DNA of 42,459 bases from positions 1 through 42,459 of the forward strand of contig NZ_LQCI01000020.1 of NCBI RefSeq assembly GCF_001613935.1, given 5' to 3'. The position numbers were made by a program, and so were the translations under genes. Each line of letters begins with the position of its first letter. Position 1 is the stretch's first letter. Of this stretch, positions 34,199 to 42,456 are shown piece after piece. The notes under the pieces were generated by a model, which did no database searches, had not been told where the DNA came from, and saw only the letters and a list, made by a program, of their open reading frames with translations. Origin of the DNA: Amycolatopsis regifaucium (lineage in GTDB: Bacteria; Actinomycetota; Actinomycetes; Mycobacteriales; Pseudonocardiaceae).

Positions 34199-35738
34199 AT
34201 GGCAGCCGGATCGGTCTCCTCCACCGGCCCGCGCCGGTGGTCCCGGCCCGGGCGGCTTTCCCTGCGCGCCAAGCTGACCGGCTCGATGGTGCTGCTGCTC
34301 ACCTTCGTCTGCCTGGTGATCGGCGTCGTCAGCGAGATCGCGCTGCGGTCGTTCCTCCTCGGTCAGATCGACGGCCGGCTCTCGGCCGCGTCGGCCCGCG
34401 CCCACGACTACGCGAACCAGCCGCCGGACGGCCTGCCCGGCCCGGGGCCTGATCCGCTCAACGCGCCCGGGCAGGCGTCGGGAACGCTGAGCGTGCGCTT
34501 CACCGGCGACCGGGTCATCTATGCCGGAGTGCTTTCGGTACAAGGACTTCCGCAGAGCCTCTCGGCCGAGCAGGAGGCCGGGCTGCGCTCCTTGCCCGCC
34601 GACCGGCCACCGACGACCCTGGTGCTCGGCGGCCTCGGTGACTACCGGGTGCGGGCCGTCTCGATTCCCGGCGGGGTCGTCGTCACCGGCCTTCCGCTCG
34701 AACCGGTGCAGGACACCTTGACGACCGTCGGCTGGATCCTGTTCGGGGTGGCGGCGGCCGGCGTCGTCGGCGCGGGGGTTCCTCGGCGCGGTCGCGATCC
34801 GGCGCACCCTGCGGCCGCTCGAACGGGTCGCGGCGACCGCGGGCCGCGTGTCGGCGATGCGGCTCGACCGCGGCCAGGTCGCGCTTTCCGTGCGGGTGCC
34901 CGAAACCGACACCGATCCGCGCACCGAGGTCGGCCAGGTCGGTTCGGCGCTGAATCTCATGCTCGGGCATGTCTTCCAGGCGCTGGAAGCCAGGCAGGCC
35001 AGCGAAACCCGCGTCCGCCGCTTCGTCGCGGACGCGAGTCACGAACTCCGCACCCCGCTCGCGGCGATCCGCGGCTACGCGGAACTCGCCGGCCGCGGGA
35101 GTGCGCTGGTGCCGCCGGAGGTGGCGCGGTCGATGTCCCGCATCCAAGCCGAGGCCGCCCGCATGACGACGCTGGTCGAGGACCTCCTGCTGCTGGCGAG
35201 ACTCGACGCCGGACGGCCGCTTGAAGCGGGCCTCGCCGACCTCACCCGGCTGACCGCGGACGCCGTCGGCGACGCGCACGTCGCGGGCCCGGCTCATCGC
35301 TGGGAACTGCGGCTGCCGGACGGACCGCTGACCGTCCGCGGCGACGTCCAGCACCTGCACCAGGTGCTGGCGAACCTGCTGTCCAACGCGCGCACGCATA
35401 CCCCGCCGGGTACCAGGGTGCGCACCACGCTGAGCCGCTCCCCCGGCGGGACCGCGGTGCTGACCGTGACCGACGACGGCCCCGGCATCGCGCCGGAGCT
35501 GCTGCCGAGTGTCTTCGAACGCTTCGCGCGCGGGGACTCCAGCCGCTCGCGCACGGCGGGCGGCACCGGACTCGGGTTGACGATCGCGTCGGCGATCGTG
35601 GTGGCCCACCACGGCACCATCGAGGTGCGCAGCCGTCCGGGACGCACGGAGTTCGCCGTGTGCCTGCCGGTGATCGAATCCCCACAGCGGGTACACAGCT
35701 CCGGCACAACCACACCCCAGGTCGGCATCCGACCCTGA
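34199..35738 (+). pseudogene. HAMP-domain sensor histidine kinase, frameshifted in a G5 run
   Basis: Removing one base makes a single 512-residue kinase. The first frame (34199 to about 34778) gives the N-terminus, a helix at residues about 27-47, an extracytoplasmic sensor region and the start of TM2 (FGVAAAGVVGAG). The second frame (about 34779-35738) gives AIRRTLRPLERVAATAGRV (HAMP), DASHELRTPLAAIRGYAEL (H-box), NLLSNARTH (N-box), DDGPGIAP, FERFARG and GGTGLGLTIAS. The break is at 34774-34778, where four G instead of five would restore the frame. Unrepaired, the first frame stops at 35224. It could be a sequencing error, a phase-variable tract or a true loss. ATG 34199 is chosen for its G-rich leader and box spacing. 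No response regulator is adjacent. Confidence 0.85.
35683..35708 (+). promoter_or_regulatory. OmpR-type direct-repeat box 2 (upstream of first GT39 gene)
   Basis: CACAGCG-N4-CACAG-N6-CACA with cores at 35683, 35694 and 35705, 11 bp apart. It lies inside the last codons of the kinase gene and ends 34 nt before ATG 35743. GACCCT six bases before the ATG could be the -10 element of a leaderless transcript. Confidence 0.65.
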
Positions 35739-35742
35739 GGCC

Positions 35743-37650
35743 ATGACCCTCCTCGCCTCCCGCGACGCCGCCGACGAAGACACCGAAGACGCCGCCACGG
35801 CGGACAAGCCGTCCGATCCACGCTGGGTCCGGCCCTCCATCGCCGTGCTCTTGCTCGCCACGGCCGTCCTCTACCTCTGGAAGCTCGGCGAATCCGGCTG
35901 GGCCAACGCCTTCTACTCGGCGGCGGCACAGGCCGGATCGCTGAGCTGGAAGGCGTTGTTCTTCGGCTCGAGCGACGCCGCGAACGCGATCACGGTCGAC
36001 AAGACACCGGCCGCGTTGTGGGTGATGAGCCTTTCCGCGCGCCTGTTCGGCGTCAGCGCGTGGAGCATCCTCGTGCCGCAGGCGCTGATGGGCGTCGGCT
36101 CGGTGGCGCTGCTGTACGCCACGGTGCGGCGGACGTCCGGTCCGGCCGCCGGCCTGCTGGCGGGCGCCGTCCTCGCGCTCACCCCGGCCGCCGCGCTGAT
36201 GTTCCGGTTCAACAACCCCGACGCGCTGCTCGTGCTGCTTCTGATCGCGGGCGCCTACTGCGTCGTCCGCGCGCTGGAGAACGCGAGCCCCCGCTGGCTG
36301 GTGCTGGCCGGGGTCACCGTCGGATTCGGTTTCCTCGCCAAGATGCTGCAGGCGTTCCTGGTGCTGCCCGCGTTCGGGCTCGCCTACCTGATCGCCGCGC
36401 CGACATCGGCCCGGCGCCGCCTGCTGCACCTGTCCGGTGCTTTGACCGCGACGATCGTCGCGTCGGGCTGGTATCTCGCCGTCGTCGCGTTGTGGCCTGC
36501 CGATGACCGGCCGTACATCGGCGGCTCGCAGCGGAACAGCCTGTGGGAACTCGCTTTCGGCTACAACGGGTTCGGCCGCATCACCGGCGACGAGGTCGGC
36601 AGCGTCGGTGGTGGGGGGAACGGCGGCTGGGGCGGCACCGGCTGGGACCGGTTGTTCGGCACCGAGATGGCAGGCGGGATCGCCTGGCTGCTCCCGGCCG
36701 CCGTCGTCGCGCTGGCCGCCGGACTGTGGTTCACCCGCCATGCCCCGCGCACCGACCGCGGCCGGGCGGCGCTGATCCTGTGGGGCGGCTGGTTCGTGAC
36801 GACCGCCGTGGTGTTCAGCTACATGAGCGGCATCATCCACGCGTACTACACGATCGCGCTCGCCCCCGCGATCGCGGCGCTCGTCGGGATCGCGGGCGCG
36901 CAGTTATGGCGCGCGCGAGGCAATCCAGCCGCGGCGGGCACCTTGAGCGCCGGGATCGGATTGACCGCACTGACCGCGTATCTCCTGCTGTCACGGCATT
37001 CCACGTGGTTGCCGGGACTGGCGATCGCGATCCTCGTGGCCGGGCTCCTGTTCGCGATCCTGGTCTTCGTCGCTTCGCGGCTGCCTGATGCCGTGAGGCG
37101 CCTGGTCGCCGTCGGCGCGCTGGTGACCGTTCTCGCGGGCACCGGCGCGTACACGGTCGCCACCGCGGCCACCCCGCATTCCGGCGCGTTGCCCTCGGCG
37201 GGCCCGGACACCGGACACGGTATGGGGCCGGGTGGTGACGGGATCGTCATCGGCGGGGCGGGCGGGCCGGTCGGACGCGGTGGAGCGGGCGGCGGCCTGC
37301 TCGGGACGAGCCTGCCCGGCGAAAACCTCGCCGCACTTCTTCGGAAGGACAGCGCGAACCACACCTGGACGGCCGCGACGGTGGGCTCCAACAACGCGGC
37401 GGGCTACCAGCTCGGCAGCGGGGCGCCCGTGCTGGCCGTCGGCGGTTTCAACGGCACGGATCCCGCGCCCACCCTGGAACAGTTCCAGGAGTATGTCCGA
37501 AGTGGACGGATACACTACTTCCTCGGTGACGGCATGATGATGCGCGGCGAGACCGGCAGCGACGCCGCCCAGCGCATCGCCGACTGGGTCGCGGAAAATT
37601 ACCCGCCGACCACTGTGGACGGTGTTACCGTCTACGACCTGAGCCGGTGA
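35743..37650 (+). CDS. GT39-family membrane glycosyltransferase, paralogue 1
   Basis: A 635-residue polytopic GT-C enzyme of the ArnT/protein-mannosyltransferase-like GT39 group, which uses polyprenyl-phosphate sugars outside the membrane. A hydrophilic N-terminus (1-28) is followed by about 12 helices to residue 470. The family segments are NAFYSAAAQAG, ITVDKTPAALWVMSLSARLFG, FRFNNPDALLVLLLIAGAY and DDRPYIGGSQ. A Gly-rich loop (VGGGGNGGWGG) precedes the later helices. The C-terminal about 130 residues form a soluble outer domain ending VYDLSR. The acceptor is unknown. ATG 35743 lies four bases after the kinase stop with GAGG upstream. It resembles 38989-40848 throughout. Confidence 0.88.
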   Translation: MTLLASRDAADEDTEDAATADKPSDPRWVRPSIAVLLLATAVLYLWKLGESGWANAFYSAAAQAGSLSWKALFFGSSDAANAITVDKTPAALWVMSLSARLFGVSAWSILVPQALMGVGSVALLYATVRRTSGPAAGLLAGAVLALTPAAALMFRFNNPDALLVLLLIAGAYCVVRALENASPRWLVLAGVTVGFGFLAKMLQAFLVLPAFGLAYLIAAPTSARRRLLHLSGALTATIVASGWYLAVVALWPADDRPYIGGSQRNSLWELAFGYNGFGRITGDEVGSVGGGGNGGWGGTGWDRLFGTEMAGGIAWLLPAAVVALAAGLWFTRHAPRTDRGRAALILWGGWFVTTAVVFSYMSGIIHAYYTIALAPAIAALVGIAGAQLWRARGNPAAAGTLSAGIGLTALTAYLLLSRHSTWLPGLAIAILVAGLLFAILVFVASRLPDAVRRLVAVGALVTVLAGTGAYTVATAATPHSGALPSAGPDTGHGMGPGGDGIVIGGAGGPVGRGGAGGGLLGTSLPGENLAALLRKDSANHTWTAATVGSNNAAGYQLGSGAPVLAVGGFNGTDPAPTLEQFQEYVRSGRIHYFLGDGMMMRGETGSDAAQRIADWVAENYPPTTVDGVTVYDLSR

Positions 37651-37664
37651 ATTCCGTGCCGGAA

Positions 37665-37690
37665 CACAGCGACGGCACAGGCGGGACACA
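37665..37690 (+). promoter_or_regulatory. OmpR-type direct-repeat box 3 (upstream of GT2-GtrA gene)
   Basis: CACAGCG-N4-CACAG-N6-CACA with cores at 37665, 37676 and 37687, 11 bp apart, ending 34 nt before ATG 37725. GAGATT six bases ahead of that ATG matches the place of GACCCT in box 2. This spacing argues that ATG 37725, not GTG 37647, is the start. Confidence 0.65.
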
Positions 37691-37724
37691 ACCCGGCCTC
37701 AGCGCGATCCCCGAGATTGAAGCC

Positions 37725-38984
37725 ATGACAGCCGCGATCCTCTCCGGCGCCGGCACCGGCCGCCGCCCCGCCATCACCCCGACCGGCTCCGCCGTGCTCG
37801 ACGTCGTCATCCCGGTCTACAACGAGGAGACCGACCTCGAACCGTGCGTCCGCCGCCTCCGCGCTCACCTCGTCGAACAGTTCCCGTACCCGTTCCGGAT
37901 CACCGTCGCGGACAACGCCAGCACGGACGGCACCCTCCATGTCGCGACGCGGCTGAGTCGCGAGTTCGACGACGTGGAAGTCCAGCATCTGGAGGAAAAG
38001 GGCCGTGGACGCGCGCTTCGCGCCGTTTGGTCCACTTCGGACGCTCCGGTGCTCGCCTACATGGATGTCGACCTCTCGACCGATCTGGCCGCGCTCGGCC
38101 CGCTCATCGCGCCGCTGCTGTCCGGGCATTCCGACCTCGCCATCGGCAGCAGGCTTGCCCGCGGCGCACGGGTGGTGCGCGGACCGAAGCGGGAGTTCAT
38201 TTCCCGCTGCTACAACCTGATCCTCCGCGGCACGCTGGCGGCGAAGTTCAGCGACGCGCAATGCGGGTTCAAGGCGATCCGCGCCGACGTCGCCGAGCGG
38301 CTGCTCCCCCACGTGCGGGACACCGGCTGGTTCTTCGACACCGAACTGCTCGTGCTGGCGCAGAAAGCGGGGCTGCGGATCCACGAGGTCCCGGTCGACT
38401 GGGTCGACGACCCGGACTCGTCGGTGAACATCGTCGCCACGGCGACCGCCGACCTCAAAGGCATCGCGCGGCTGACCAAGGCGACCCTCACCGGCGAGAT
38501 CCCGGTCAGCGGCCTGCGGGAGCAACTCGGCCGCGCGCCGATCCAGGTCCAGGCGCCGGGAGTGGCACCGAGCCTGGTACGGCAGCTGGTGCGGTTCGCG
38601 GCCGTCGGCGTCGCCAGCACCGTCGCGTACCTCGTGCTTTTCCTGCTGCTGCGGACGTTCACCGGCGCGCAGGCGGCGAACCTCGTCGCGCTGCTGGTGA
38701 CCGCGATCGGCAACACCGCGCTGAACCGGCGGGTGACCTTCGGCATCCGCGGCCGGGAAGGCGCCGGACTGCACCAATTCCAGGGCCTCATCGTGTTCGG
38801 CCTCGGACTCGGGCTCACCAGCGGCGTGCTGGCGCTGCTGCACACGATGACGACGCCGGGACTGCCACTCGAGATCACCGCGCTCGTCCTCGCGAACCTC
38901 GCGGCCATCGTGCTGCGTTTCCTTCTGCTGCGCGGCTGGGTGTTCCGCTCCCGCCGTCAGCCCGCCACCGAGATGGAGAACTGA
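37725..38984 (+). CDS. GT2 polyprenyl-phosphate sugar synthase fused to GtrA flippase-like domain
   Basis: A 419-residue bifunctional protein. Residues about 25-265 are a DPM1/ArnC-like GT2 domain: DVVIPVYNEE, TVADNASTDGT, the DxD-type YMDVDLS, SRLARGARV, DAQCGFKAIR and FFDTELLVLAQ. Residues about 285-415 are a GtrA domain with four helices (LVRFAAVGVASTVAYLVLF; NTALNRRVTFG). The GT2 part would charge a polyprenyl phosphate with a sugar and the GtrA part would aid its flipping, supplying donors to the two flanking GT39 enzymes. GTG 37647, overlapping the previous stop, would add 26 residues and is the alternative start; ATG 37725 is preferred because of the regulatory box spacing. The next gene begins four bases after its stop. 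Confidence 0.9.
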   Translation: MTAAILSGAGTGRRPAITPTGSAVLDVVIPVYNEETDLEPCVRRLRAHLVEQFPYPFRITVADNASTDGTLHVATRLSREFDDVEVQHLEEKGRGRALRAVWSTSDAPVLAYMDVDLSTDLAALGPLIAPLLSGHSDLAIGSRLARGARVVRGPKREFISRCYNLILRGTLAAKFSDAQCGFKAIRADVAERLLPHVRDTGWFFDTELLVLAQKAGLRIHEVPVDWVDDPDSSVNIVATATADLKGIARLTKATLTGEIPVSGLREQLGRAPIQVQAPGVAPSLVRQLVRFAAVGVASTVAYLVLFLLLRTFTGAQAANLVALLVTAIGNTALNRRVTFGIRGREGAGLHQFQGLIVFGLGLGLTSGVLALLHTMTTPGLPLEITALVLANLAAIVLRFLLLRGWVFRSRRQPATEMEN

Positions 38985-38988
38985 ACCC

Positions 38989-40848
38989 ATGACCACCGCG
39001 CTCGCTTCCCGGGCGGAACCCGGACCCGTCGAGGAAACCGCCGCGAAGCCACCGGACCGTTGGGTCCGCCCCGCCGTTTTCGGCCTGCTCGCCGCGACGG
39101 CGCTGCTGTACTTCTGGAACCTGACGGCCTCCGGTTACGGCAACTCGTTCTACGCCGCCGCGGTCCAATCCGGCACCCAGGACTGGAAGGCGTGGCTGTT
39201 CGGCTCCCTCGACTCGGGCAATGTGCTGACCGTCGACAAACCCCCGGCCGCGCTCTGGGTCACGACGGCGTTCGCACGGCTCTTCGGCTTTTCCAGTTTC
39301 ACCGTGCTGGCCCCGCAGGCACTGATGGGCGTCGCCTCGGTGGGCCTGCTGTACCTGACGGTGAAGCGGACCTCCGGACCGGTCGCCGGCCTGTTCGCCG
39401 GTGCGGCGCTCGCCGTGACGCCGGTCGCCGCGCTCATGTTCAAGTTCAACAACCCCGACGCGCTGCTGACCCTGCTGCTGATCGTCGGCGGCTACTGCAC
39501 GGTCCGCGCGATCGAGAAGGCGAGCCCGCGCTGGCTGGCGTTCGCCGGTGCCGCCGTCGGATTCGGCTTTCTGACGAAGATGATGCAGGCGTTCCTGGTG
39601 CTGCCCGCCTTCGGACTCGCGTACCTGATCGCCGCGCCTGCCTCGCTGGGCAAGCGGATGCTCCACTTGTTCGCGGCGGTCGTCTCGGTGATCGTCTCCG
39701 CGGGCTGGTTCATCGCACTGGTCGATCTGTGGCCGACCGATTCACGGCCGTACATCGGTGGTTCGTCCGACGACAGCCTGCTCGAACTGGCGCTGGGCTA
39801 CAACGGTCTCGGGCGGATCTTCGGTATGGGCGGCGGCGTCATGGTCGGTGGTCCGGGCGGCGTCGTGAGCGGCAGCACGGGCGGCGGGAACGTCGGCTTC
39901 GGCGGCGAGAGCGGCCTGACCCGGATGTTCGGCGCCAGCTTCGGCGGTGAGGTGTCGTGGCTGCTGCCCGCCGCGCTGATCGGCCTGGTCGCGGGACTGT
40001 GGTTCACCCGGCGGGCCGCGAGGACCGACAAGACCCGGGCCGCGCTGATCGTGTGGGGCGGCTGGCTGCTCGTCACCTCACTGGTGTTCAGCTACATGAG
40101 CGGCATCGTGCACCCGTACTACGCCGTCGCGCTGGCGCCTTCGATCGCCGCCGTGGTGGCGGTCTCCGGGACCTCGCTGTGGCGCGGACGGGCGTATCTC
40201 GCGCCGCGGGTGTTCCTGTCGCTGATGATCGCGGCCGGCGCCGTCTGGGCCTGGATCCTGCTGGACCGCAACCCCGACTGGCTGCCCGCGCTGCGCTGGG
40301 TCATCGCCGGGCTGGGTCTGGTGACCGCGACGATCGTGCTCGTCGGTGTTCCGCCGATGCGCAAACTCGTCGCCGTCGTCGCGGTGATGGCCGTGCTGAC
40401 GGTCGGCCTCGGCACCACCGCATACGCCATCGAAACCGCCTCACAGGCACATTCCGGCTCGATCCCGCTGTCCGGCCCGGTCACGAGCGACGCCACGGGG
40501 ATGGGCCGGATGGACCTGGAAGAGGGCTCCTCGGCGGAGCTCGCCACCCTGCTCGCCGCGACCACGACGAAATGGGCAGCGGCGACGACGAGCTCGCAAG
40601 GGGCCGCGAGCCTGGAACTCGCGAGCGGGAAGGCGGTGATCGGCATCGGCGGCTGGAGCGGCCAGGACCCGGCGCCGACCCTGGCGGAGTTCCAGCAGTA
40701 CGTGGCGAACGGTGAGATCGGCTACTACGTCGAGGGCGGCCGAGGCGCCGGTCCCGGCGGCGGGTCGGACGAAATCTCCGAATGGGTCGCCGCGAACTTC
40801 ACCGCAACCACGATCGGCGAACAGACGGTGTACAAGCTGATCTCCTGA
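38989..40848 (+). CDS. GT39-family membrane glycosyltransferase, paralogue 2
   Basis: A 619-residue GT-C enzyme, collinear with the product of 35743-37650. Shared landmarks are NSFYAAAVQSG, LTVDKPPAALWVTTAFARLFG, APQALMGVASVGLLY, FKFNNPDALLTLLLIVGGY, FLVLPAFGLAYLIAAP and SRPYIGGSSDDS. The Gly-rich loop is longer here (MGGGVMVGGPGG then GGGNVGFGG). A soluble C-terminal outer domain of about 130 residues ends VYKLIS. It is translated as part of the GT2-GtrA unit with a 4-bp gap. Two GT39 copies flanking one donor synthase suggest two acceptors or two sugar positions; this is inferred. Confidence 0.9.
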   Translation: MTTALASRAEPGPVEETAAKPPDRWVRPAVFGLLAATALLYFWNLTASGYGNSFYAAAVQSGTQDWKAWLFGSLDSGNVLTVDKPPAALWVTTAFARLFGFSSFTVLAPQALMGVASVGLLYLTVKRTSGPVAGLFAGAALAVTPVAALMFKFNNPDALLTLLLIVGGYCTVRAIEKASPRWLAFAGAAVGFGFLTKMMQAFLVLPAFGLAYLIAAPASLGKRMLHLFAAVVSVIVSAGWFIALVDLWPTDSRPYIGGSSDDSLLELALGYNGLGRIFGMGGGVMVGGPGGVVSGSTGGGNVGFGGESGLTRMFGASFGGEVSWLLPAALIGLVAGLWFTRRAARTDKTRAALIVWGGWLLVTSLVFSYMSGIVHPYYAVALAPSIAAVVAVSGTSLWRGRAYLAPRVFLSLMIAAGAVWAWILLDRNPDWLPALRWVIAGLGLVTATIVLVGVPPMRKLVAVVAVMAVLTVGLGTTAYAIETASQAHSGSIPLSGPVTSDATGMGRMDLEEGSSAELATLLAATTTKWAAATTSSQGAASLELASGKAVIGIGGWSGQDPAPTLAEFQQYVANGEIGYYVEGGRGAGPGGGSDEISEWVAANFTATTIGEQTVYKLIS

Positions 40849-40880
40849 CAATGGTCGGAGCGCGCGGGAACCTGGACGGC

Positions 40881-41079
40881 GTGAATCGGCCGTACCGCTG
40901 GGATCTCGTGCGCCCCGACCAACTCGGGACACTGCTGGAACGCGCCGAAAGGCCCTCGTCCGCGCCGGTGACGTGGAGCTGTACTTCGGCGGACACCGTG
41001 CACGACCTGTTGAGCGGAACGACATGGCGGGACCGGATCCACCAACTGCCGTTGTCGTTCGCCGGCATCTGCGACGACT
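40881..41079 (+). pseudogene. Decayed gene fragment upstream of the IS30 element
   Basis: From GTG 40881 one frame reads VNRPYRWDLVRPDQLGTLLERA and later DTVHDLLSGTTWRDRIHQLPLSFAG. A different frame between them reads GDVELYFGGH. Pieced together these resemble one actinobacterial family I recall only vaguely, with the middle deleted and two frame changes. The similarity breaks off at the palindrome at 41080. I cannot name a function. This fragment, the palindrome and a low-GC stretch make up the 556-nt interval between the GT39 gene and the transposase. Confidence 0.4.
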
Positions 41080-41103
41080 TCCGCATTCAGTCGACTAAAT
41101 GCG
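41080..41103. repeat. 24-bp near-perfect palindrome, family D
   Basis: CCGCATT-C-AGTCGACT-A-AATGCGG is symmetric except for one opposed pair. GCATTCAG also occurs in the arm of the family C palindrome (14951-15016), suggesting related elements. It marks the break in the decayed gene. Confidence 0.6.
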
Positions 41104-41378
41104 GTTCCCGTGGTTGCGCCGAGGAGTTCCGGCTTTGCGTTTGCAGTGCGAAGTGCGTCTGCCGGAAGGCAGTGCGATCCGAACCATGGTGCCGCGGTCG
41201 GCCTTGTGTAGTAGTGGGCCGGATCGAGATCGCCATGACCAGGGCCGAGCACGGGATGTCAGTTTCACGCACAATAACCGACCCACCTGACGAAATTACC
41301 CTTCAGGGTTTAATGTACACGGTTCATTGTTGCATAAAATTACGAACACAGGTTCGACCAGTTTTTGGTATTATCGGT
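41104..41378. other. Low-GC interval without a convincing gene
   Basis: About 275 bp, markedly richer in A and T in its right half (41280-41378) than anything else in the window. Short open frames exist on both strands but none has a ribosome site, codon bias or a recognisable motif. It probably represents imported or decayed mobile-element flank next to the IS30 copy. Confidence 0.5.
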
Positions 41379-41400
41379 GGTTTCAACTGGTGAGTGCACC
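41379..41400 (+). repeat. IS30 terminal inverted repeat, left
   Basis: GGTTTCAACTGG-TGAGTGCACC pairs with the right repeat at 42435-42456 (18 of 22 positions identical as inverted repeats). It lies five bases beyond the transposase stop. Confidence 0.8.
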
Positions 41401-41404
41401 ACCT

Positions 41405-42391
41405 CTAGTCTAGCAACACTTTGCTGAACGCTTCGATCGGCTTAAGCCAGCCCAGCGTCTGCCGCGGCCGGTCGTTGAGTTCGTCTGCGATGGCATCGAG
41501 TTCGTCCTGTGAATACCCGGATAGGTCGGTTCCTTTAGGCAGGTACTGGCGCAGCAATCCATTGGTGTTCTCGTTGCTGCCGCGTTGCCACGGTGAGCGG
41601 GGATCGCAAAAATACACCGGCATTCCGGTGGCCATGGTGAACTTCCTGTGGCCGCCCATCTCGCCACCCTGGTCCCAGGTGACGCTGTTCTTGAAAACGT
41701 CAGGCAAGGTGGTCATCTTGGCGGCCAGCCGTGGGGCCACATTCTCGGCCGTGCGATCGTGAGGAATGCGCACCAGCATGACGAATCGAGTGCGTCGTTC
41801 GACCAAAGTCGCGATCTGCGATTGATTGTTCGCGCCGACGATCAGATCGCCTTCCCAGAATCCAGGCACGGCACGGTCCTCGGCCTCGGCCGGCCGCTCG
41901 CTGATCAGGACCATGTCCTTGATCTTGCCCCGCAGTTCCGCCCCTCGAGACCGGGCCCGTCGCTTGATCCTGCCTTGGCGTAACCCATCGGCCACCTCCG
42001 CCCGCAACGTCCCCTTCGCCTGCACGAACAACGCCTGGTAAATCGCTTCATGTGACACCCAGCGAGAATGATCCATCGGATGGTCGAGCCGCAACCTGTA
42101 CGCGATCTGCATCGGCGACCACTTCTTCCGCAGCCCCTCATGCACCACGCGAGTCAGAAACGGCGATTTCAGCACCTTGCGTACCTTCGGGCGCTTCCGC
42201 AGACGATCAGCCCGGCGCTGCGCGACCAACGGCGAATATTTCTCCCGCCCACCGTTTCGATCAACCTCGCGGGACACCACCGAATGATCCCGCCCAATCC
42301 AAGCCCCGATCTCCCGAAACGACTTCCCCTGCCTCAACCCGAGCGCGATCAACTCGCGCTCCACCGACCGCAACGGAACACCACGCGACAC
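41405..42391 (-). CDS. IS30-family transposase
   Basis: A 328-residue DDE transposase. The N-terminal HTH (residues about 10-45; LRQGKSFREIGAWIGRDHSVVSREV) binds the ends, and a second helical DNA-binding region follows (KWSPMQIAYRLRLDHP, VSHEAIYQALF). The catalytic DDE triad falls in FWEGDLIVG, SVTWDQGGEM and SPWQRGSNENTNGLLRQYLP, the last being the IS30 signature, with the PKGTDLS tail. It is full length and apparently intact. GTG 42391 follows AAGGGG with 8 nt spacing. Confidence 0.95.
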   Translation of the reverse strand: MSRGVPLRSVERELIALGLRQGKSFREIGAWIGRDHSVVSREVDRNGGREKYSPLVAQRRADRLRKRPKVRKVLKSPFLTRVVHEGLRKKWSPMQIAYRLRLDHPMDHSRWVSHEAIYQALFVQAKGTLRAEVADGLRQGRIKRRARSRGAELRGKIKDMVLISERPAEAEDRAVPGFWEGDLIVGANNQSQIATLVERRTRFVMLVRIPHDRTAENVAPRLAAKMTTLPDVFKNSVTWDQGGEMGGHRKFTMATGMPVYFCDPRSPWQRGSNENTNGLLRQYLPKGTDLSGYSQDELDAIADELNDRPRQTLGWLKPIEAFSKVLLD

Positions 42392-42434
42392 GGAACACCC
42401 CTTCGCTACCCAGAACGATCATTATCCCCCCGCC

Positions 42435-42456
42435 GGTGCACTGACCATCTGAAGCC
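42435..42456 (-). repeat. IS30 terminal inverted repeat, right
   Basis: GGTGCACTGACC-ATCTGAAGCC is the inverted partner of 41379-41400, 43 bp upstream of the transposase start. Confidence 0.8.

Larger units (their letters stand above)
41379..42456 (-). mobile_element. IS30-family insertion sequence (about 1.08 kb)
   Basis: The element is bounded by terminal inverted repeats at 41379-41400 and 42435-42456 that agree at 18 of 22 positions, enclosing a single intact transposase gene. The right end lies three bases from the window edge, so the exact outer boundary and the target-site duplication cannot be checked. The size is normal for IS30. Confidence 0.85.

Noticed and set aside
41087..41290. 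Small overlapping frames on both strands beside the IS30 element
   Set aside because: Three competing frames without ribosome sites or recognisable motifs, in an atypical low-GC region.
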